Source: Oxalobacteraceae sp. CFBP 13730 (GTDB taxonomy: Bacteria; Pseudomonadota; Gammaproteobacteria; Burkholderiales; Burkholderiaceae_D). Taken from it: 64,000 nt of DNA. The position numbers and the translations under genes are program-made. The stretch covers positions 62,001 to 126,000 of the forward strand of contig JACYUQ010000002.1 of the NCBI GenBank assembly GCA_014841835.1, given 5' to 3'. The notes beneath the pieces were generated by a model, which did no database searches, was not told where the DNA came from, and was given only the letters and a program-made list of their open reading frames with translations. Each line of letters begins with the position of its first letter. Position 1 is the first letter of the stretch. Positions 62,371-64,000 of the stretch are shown here, one piece after another.

Positions 62371-64000
62371 ATGAAGTACGTACCTACCATGACACCCAAG
62401 TTTGTAATGGCGCCGCGCGCGCTGGCCGTGGCGCTTGCCGTCACCGTGCTCCTTGGCGGCTGCCAGAGCGCGCCACAGAACGCCACCTATGACGCGATCA
62501 CGAAAGAGCTGACGAAAGCCAGCACCCAACAGGGCGCCCGCTCCGCGGTGGATGATGCGGTGGCCAATGCGTTGCTGCCGCCGGCAGCAACGCTGGCCAG
62601 CCAGTTGCCCAAGGCGCGCCCGGCCCTGGAAGAGCGCTTCAATGTCGCCTTCAACAACGTGCCGGCGCAGCAGTTCTTCCGCTCGATCGTGGCCGGCACC
62701 CGCTACAACATGCTGGTGCACCCGGACGTGACGGGCAATATCAGCGCCAACCTGAAGGACGTGACGCTGGTCGAAACGCTGGAAGCCGTGCGCGACATGT
62801 ATGGCTACGACTACAAGATCGACGGCGCCCGGATCGCGATCCGCCCGCTGACGATGCAGACCCGCATGTTCCATGTGAACTACCTGACGGCGCAGCGCAG
62901 CGGCAGTTCAAACCTGCGCGTGTCGTCGACGTCGGTGGCCGACGCCGGCAATGGCAACAACAATAACAACGGCGGCGGTGGCGGCAACAACAACCGCAGC
63001 CAGAACAACAACAACCAGAACGGTAATAACAACAATAACAATAACAACAACAGCAGCAACGGCCAGACCCAGACCAACAGCACCGATGTGCGCACGCATT
63101 CGGACAACGACTTCTGGGGCGACCTGAAACTGTCGATCGCCGCCATCGTCGGCTCGACCGAAGGCGGCCGCAGCGTCGTCGTCAGCCCGCAATCGGGCGT
63201 GCTCGTAATCCGCGCGATGCCGGACGAATTGCGCAACGTCGACGCCTACCTGAAGGCCACCCAGTTATCGGTCGACCGTCAGGTCATTTTGGAAGCCAAG
63301 ATCCTCGAGGTGGAACTGAACGACAGCTTCCAGAGCGGCATCAACTGGGCCTCGTTCGCCTCGTTCCGCGGCTCGCACCCCAACCGCGTTTCGGGTGGCC
63401 TGATTTCACCCGGCGCCAACCTGGCGCCACTGCCCTACACGGGTGGCCAACCGGCCGTGATCAACAGCGGCCAGGGCCTCGCGGCCAGTACCGGTTTCTC
63501 GCTGTCGAACGCCGCGACGGCAGCCGGGTCGCTGTTTGGCTTCGCGTTCCAGACGAATAACTTCGCGGCGCTGATCACGTTCCTGGAGTCGCAGGGCAGC
63601 GTGCACGTGCTGTCCAGCCCCCGCATCGCGGCGGTGAACAACCAGAAGGCCGTGCTCAAGATCGGCACCGATGAATTCTTCGTCACCGGCGTGACCAACA
63701 ACATCACCACCGGCGACAACGGCAGCATCGTCAGCCCGAGCGTGACGGTACAGCCGTTCTTCTCCGGCGTCGTGCTCGACGTGACGCCGCAGATCGACGC
63801 CAGCGGCAACATCCTGCTGCACGTGCACCCGTCGGTCAGCCAGGTCACGACCGTCAACAAGGATGTCGACCTGGGTTCGGGCGGCACGCTGCGCCTGCCG
63901 CTGGCGGCATCGAGCACGTCGGAACTCGACAGCATCGTGCGCGGCCGCAACGGGCAAGTCGTCGCCATCGGCGGCCTGATGCGCCAGGCGTCCACCGGCG
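62371..64000 (+). CDS. mshL: MSHA secretin MshL, N-terminal part
   Basis: The frame is open to the window end, so only the first 543 codons are seen; full-length MshL is about 550-600 residues. The N-terminus has a lipoprotein signal (LAVTVLLGGCQS, lipobox Cys near residue 31), a secretin N0-type domain (about 85-160, VAFNNVPAQQFFRSIV) and an Asn/Gly-rich low-complexity linker (about 192-232). The secretin pore domain follows, with VILEAKILEVELNDSFQSGI and VHVLSSPRIAAVNNQKA. It forms the outer-membrane channel through which the pilus passes. The Asn-rich linker is encoded by AAC/AAT repeats. The start is the ATG at 62371, with an alternative ATG at 62389. Confidence 0.93.
   Translation, partial: MKYVPTMTPKFVMAPRALAVALAVTVLLGGCQSAPQNATYDAITKELTKASTQQGARSAVDDAVANALLPPAATLASQLPKARPALEERFNVAFNNVPAQQFFRSIVAGTRYNMLVHPDVTGNISANLKDVTLVETLEAVRDMYGYDYKIDGARIAIRPLTMQTRMFHVNYLTAQRSGSSNLRVSSTSVADAGNGNNNNNGGGGGNNNRSQNNNNQNGNNNNNNNNNSSNGQTQTNSTDVRTHSDNDFWGDLKLSIAAIVGSTEGGRSVVVSPQSGVLVIRAMPDELRNVDAYLKATQLSVDRQVILEAKILEVELNDSFQSGINWASFASFRGSHPNRVSGGLISPGANLAPLPYTGGQPAVINSGQGLAASTGFSLSNAATAAGSLFGFAFQTNNFAALITFLESQGSVHVLSSPRIAAVNNQKAVLKIGTDEFFVTGVTNNITTGDNGSIVSPSVTVQPFFSGVVLDVTPQIDASGNILLHVHPSVSQVTTVNKDVDLGSGGTLRLPLAASSTSELDSIVRGRNGQVVAIGGLMRQASTG

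Overview
The window is high-GC, densely coded bacterial chromosome. The gene content (MSHA-type pilus locus, PaoABC-type aldehyde oxidoreductase, several GGDEF proteins, TonB-type receptor, REP-like repeats) suggests a betaproteobacterium, most likely Oxalobacteraceae of the Massilia group. This assignment is inferred from gene content only; no marker gene such as rRNA is present.

Layout. 0-6.2 kb: tail of an outer-membrane receptor, a REP-like repeat array, an MFS efflux pump, an HD phosphohydrolase coupled to an RNase H-like protein, a secreted S9 peptidase and two small exported proteins. 6.4-21.9 kb: an unusual block with a penicillin-binding transpeptidase, three proteins I cannot assign firmly (one SPFH-like), a double Lon-like protein, an SPFH/zinc-ribbon coiled-coil protein, a Ser/Thr kinase fused to a SUMF1-type domain, then (after pirin and a 36-aa membrane peptide) an FHA protein and a PP2C phosphatase on the other strand. 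22-29.8 kb: acetyltransferase, polysaccharide flippase, pyruvyltransferase-like protein and two c-di-GMP signalling proteins. 29.8-35.2 kb: a tight minus-strand operon of a second Ser/Thr kinase, a SEDS (FtsW/RodA) protein with an FHA-like N-terminus, an FhaA-like protein and an SH3 membrane protein, followed by a second REP-like array. 35.5-41.9 kb: mostly housekeeping and hypothetical genes (glycine-zipper protein, phosphoesterase, M28 peptidase, SRAP protein, diguanylate cyclase). 41.9-48 kb: paoA-paoB-paoC plus a second paoC. 48.3 kb: tRNA-Leu(UAA) followed by an orphan ParB-like gene, a penicillin acylase, thymidine kinase, a small HExxH membrane protein and a Prc-type protease. 55.8-64 kb: MSHA pilus genes in the order E, G, pilin, I, PilN-like, J, K, L, with the secretin running off the end.

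How the genes fit together. The most striking content is that the parts of the actinobacterial envelope-growth switch (two Ser/Thr kinases, a PP2C phosphatase, FHA readers, a SEDS polymerase and a penicillin-binding transpeptidase) all occur within 29 kb of a proteobacterial genome. They lie beside two SPFH-like scaffolds and a Lon-like protein. I infer a phosphorylation-controlled envelope or peptidoglycan system split into two operon groups. The second clear machine is the MSHA pilus, which the nearby cyclic-di-GMP proteins could plausibly regulate.
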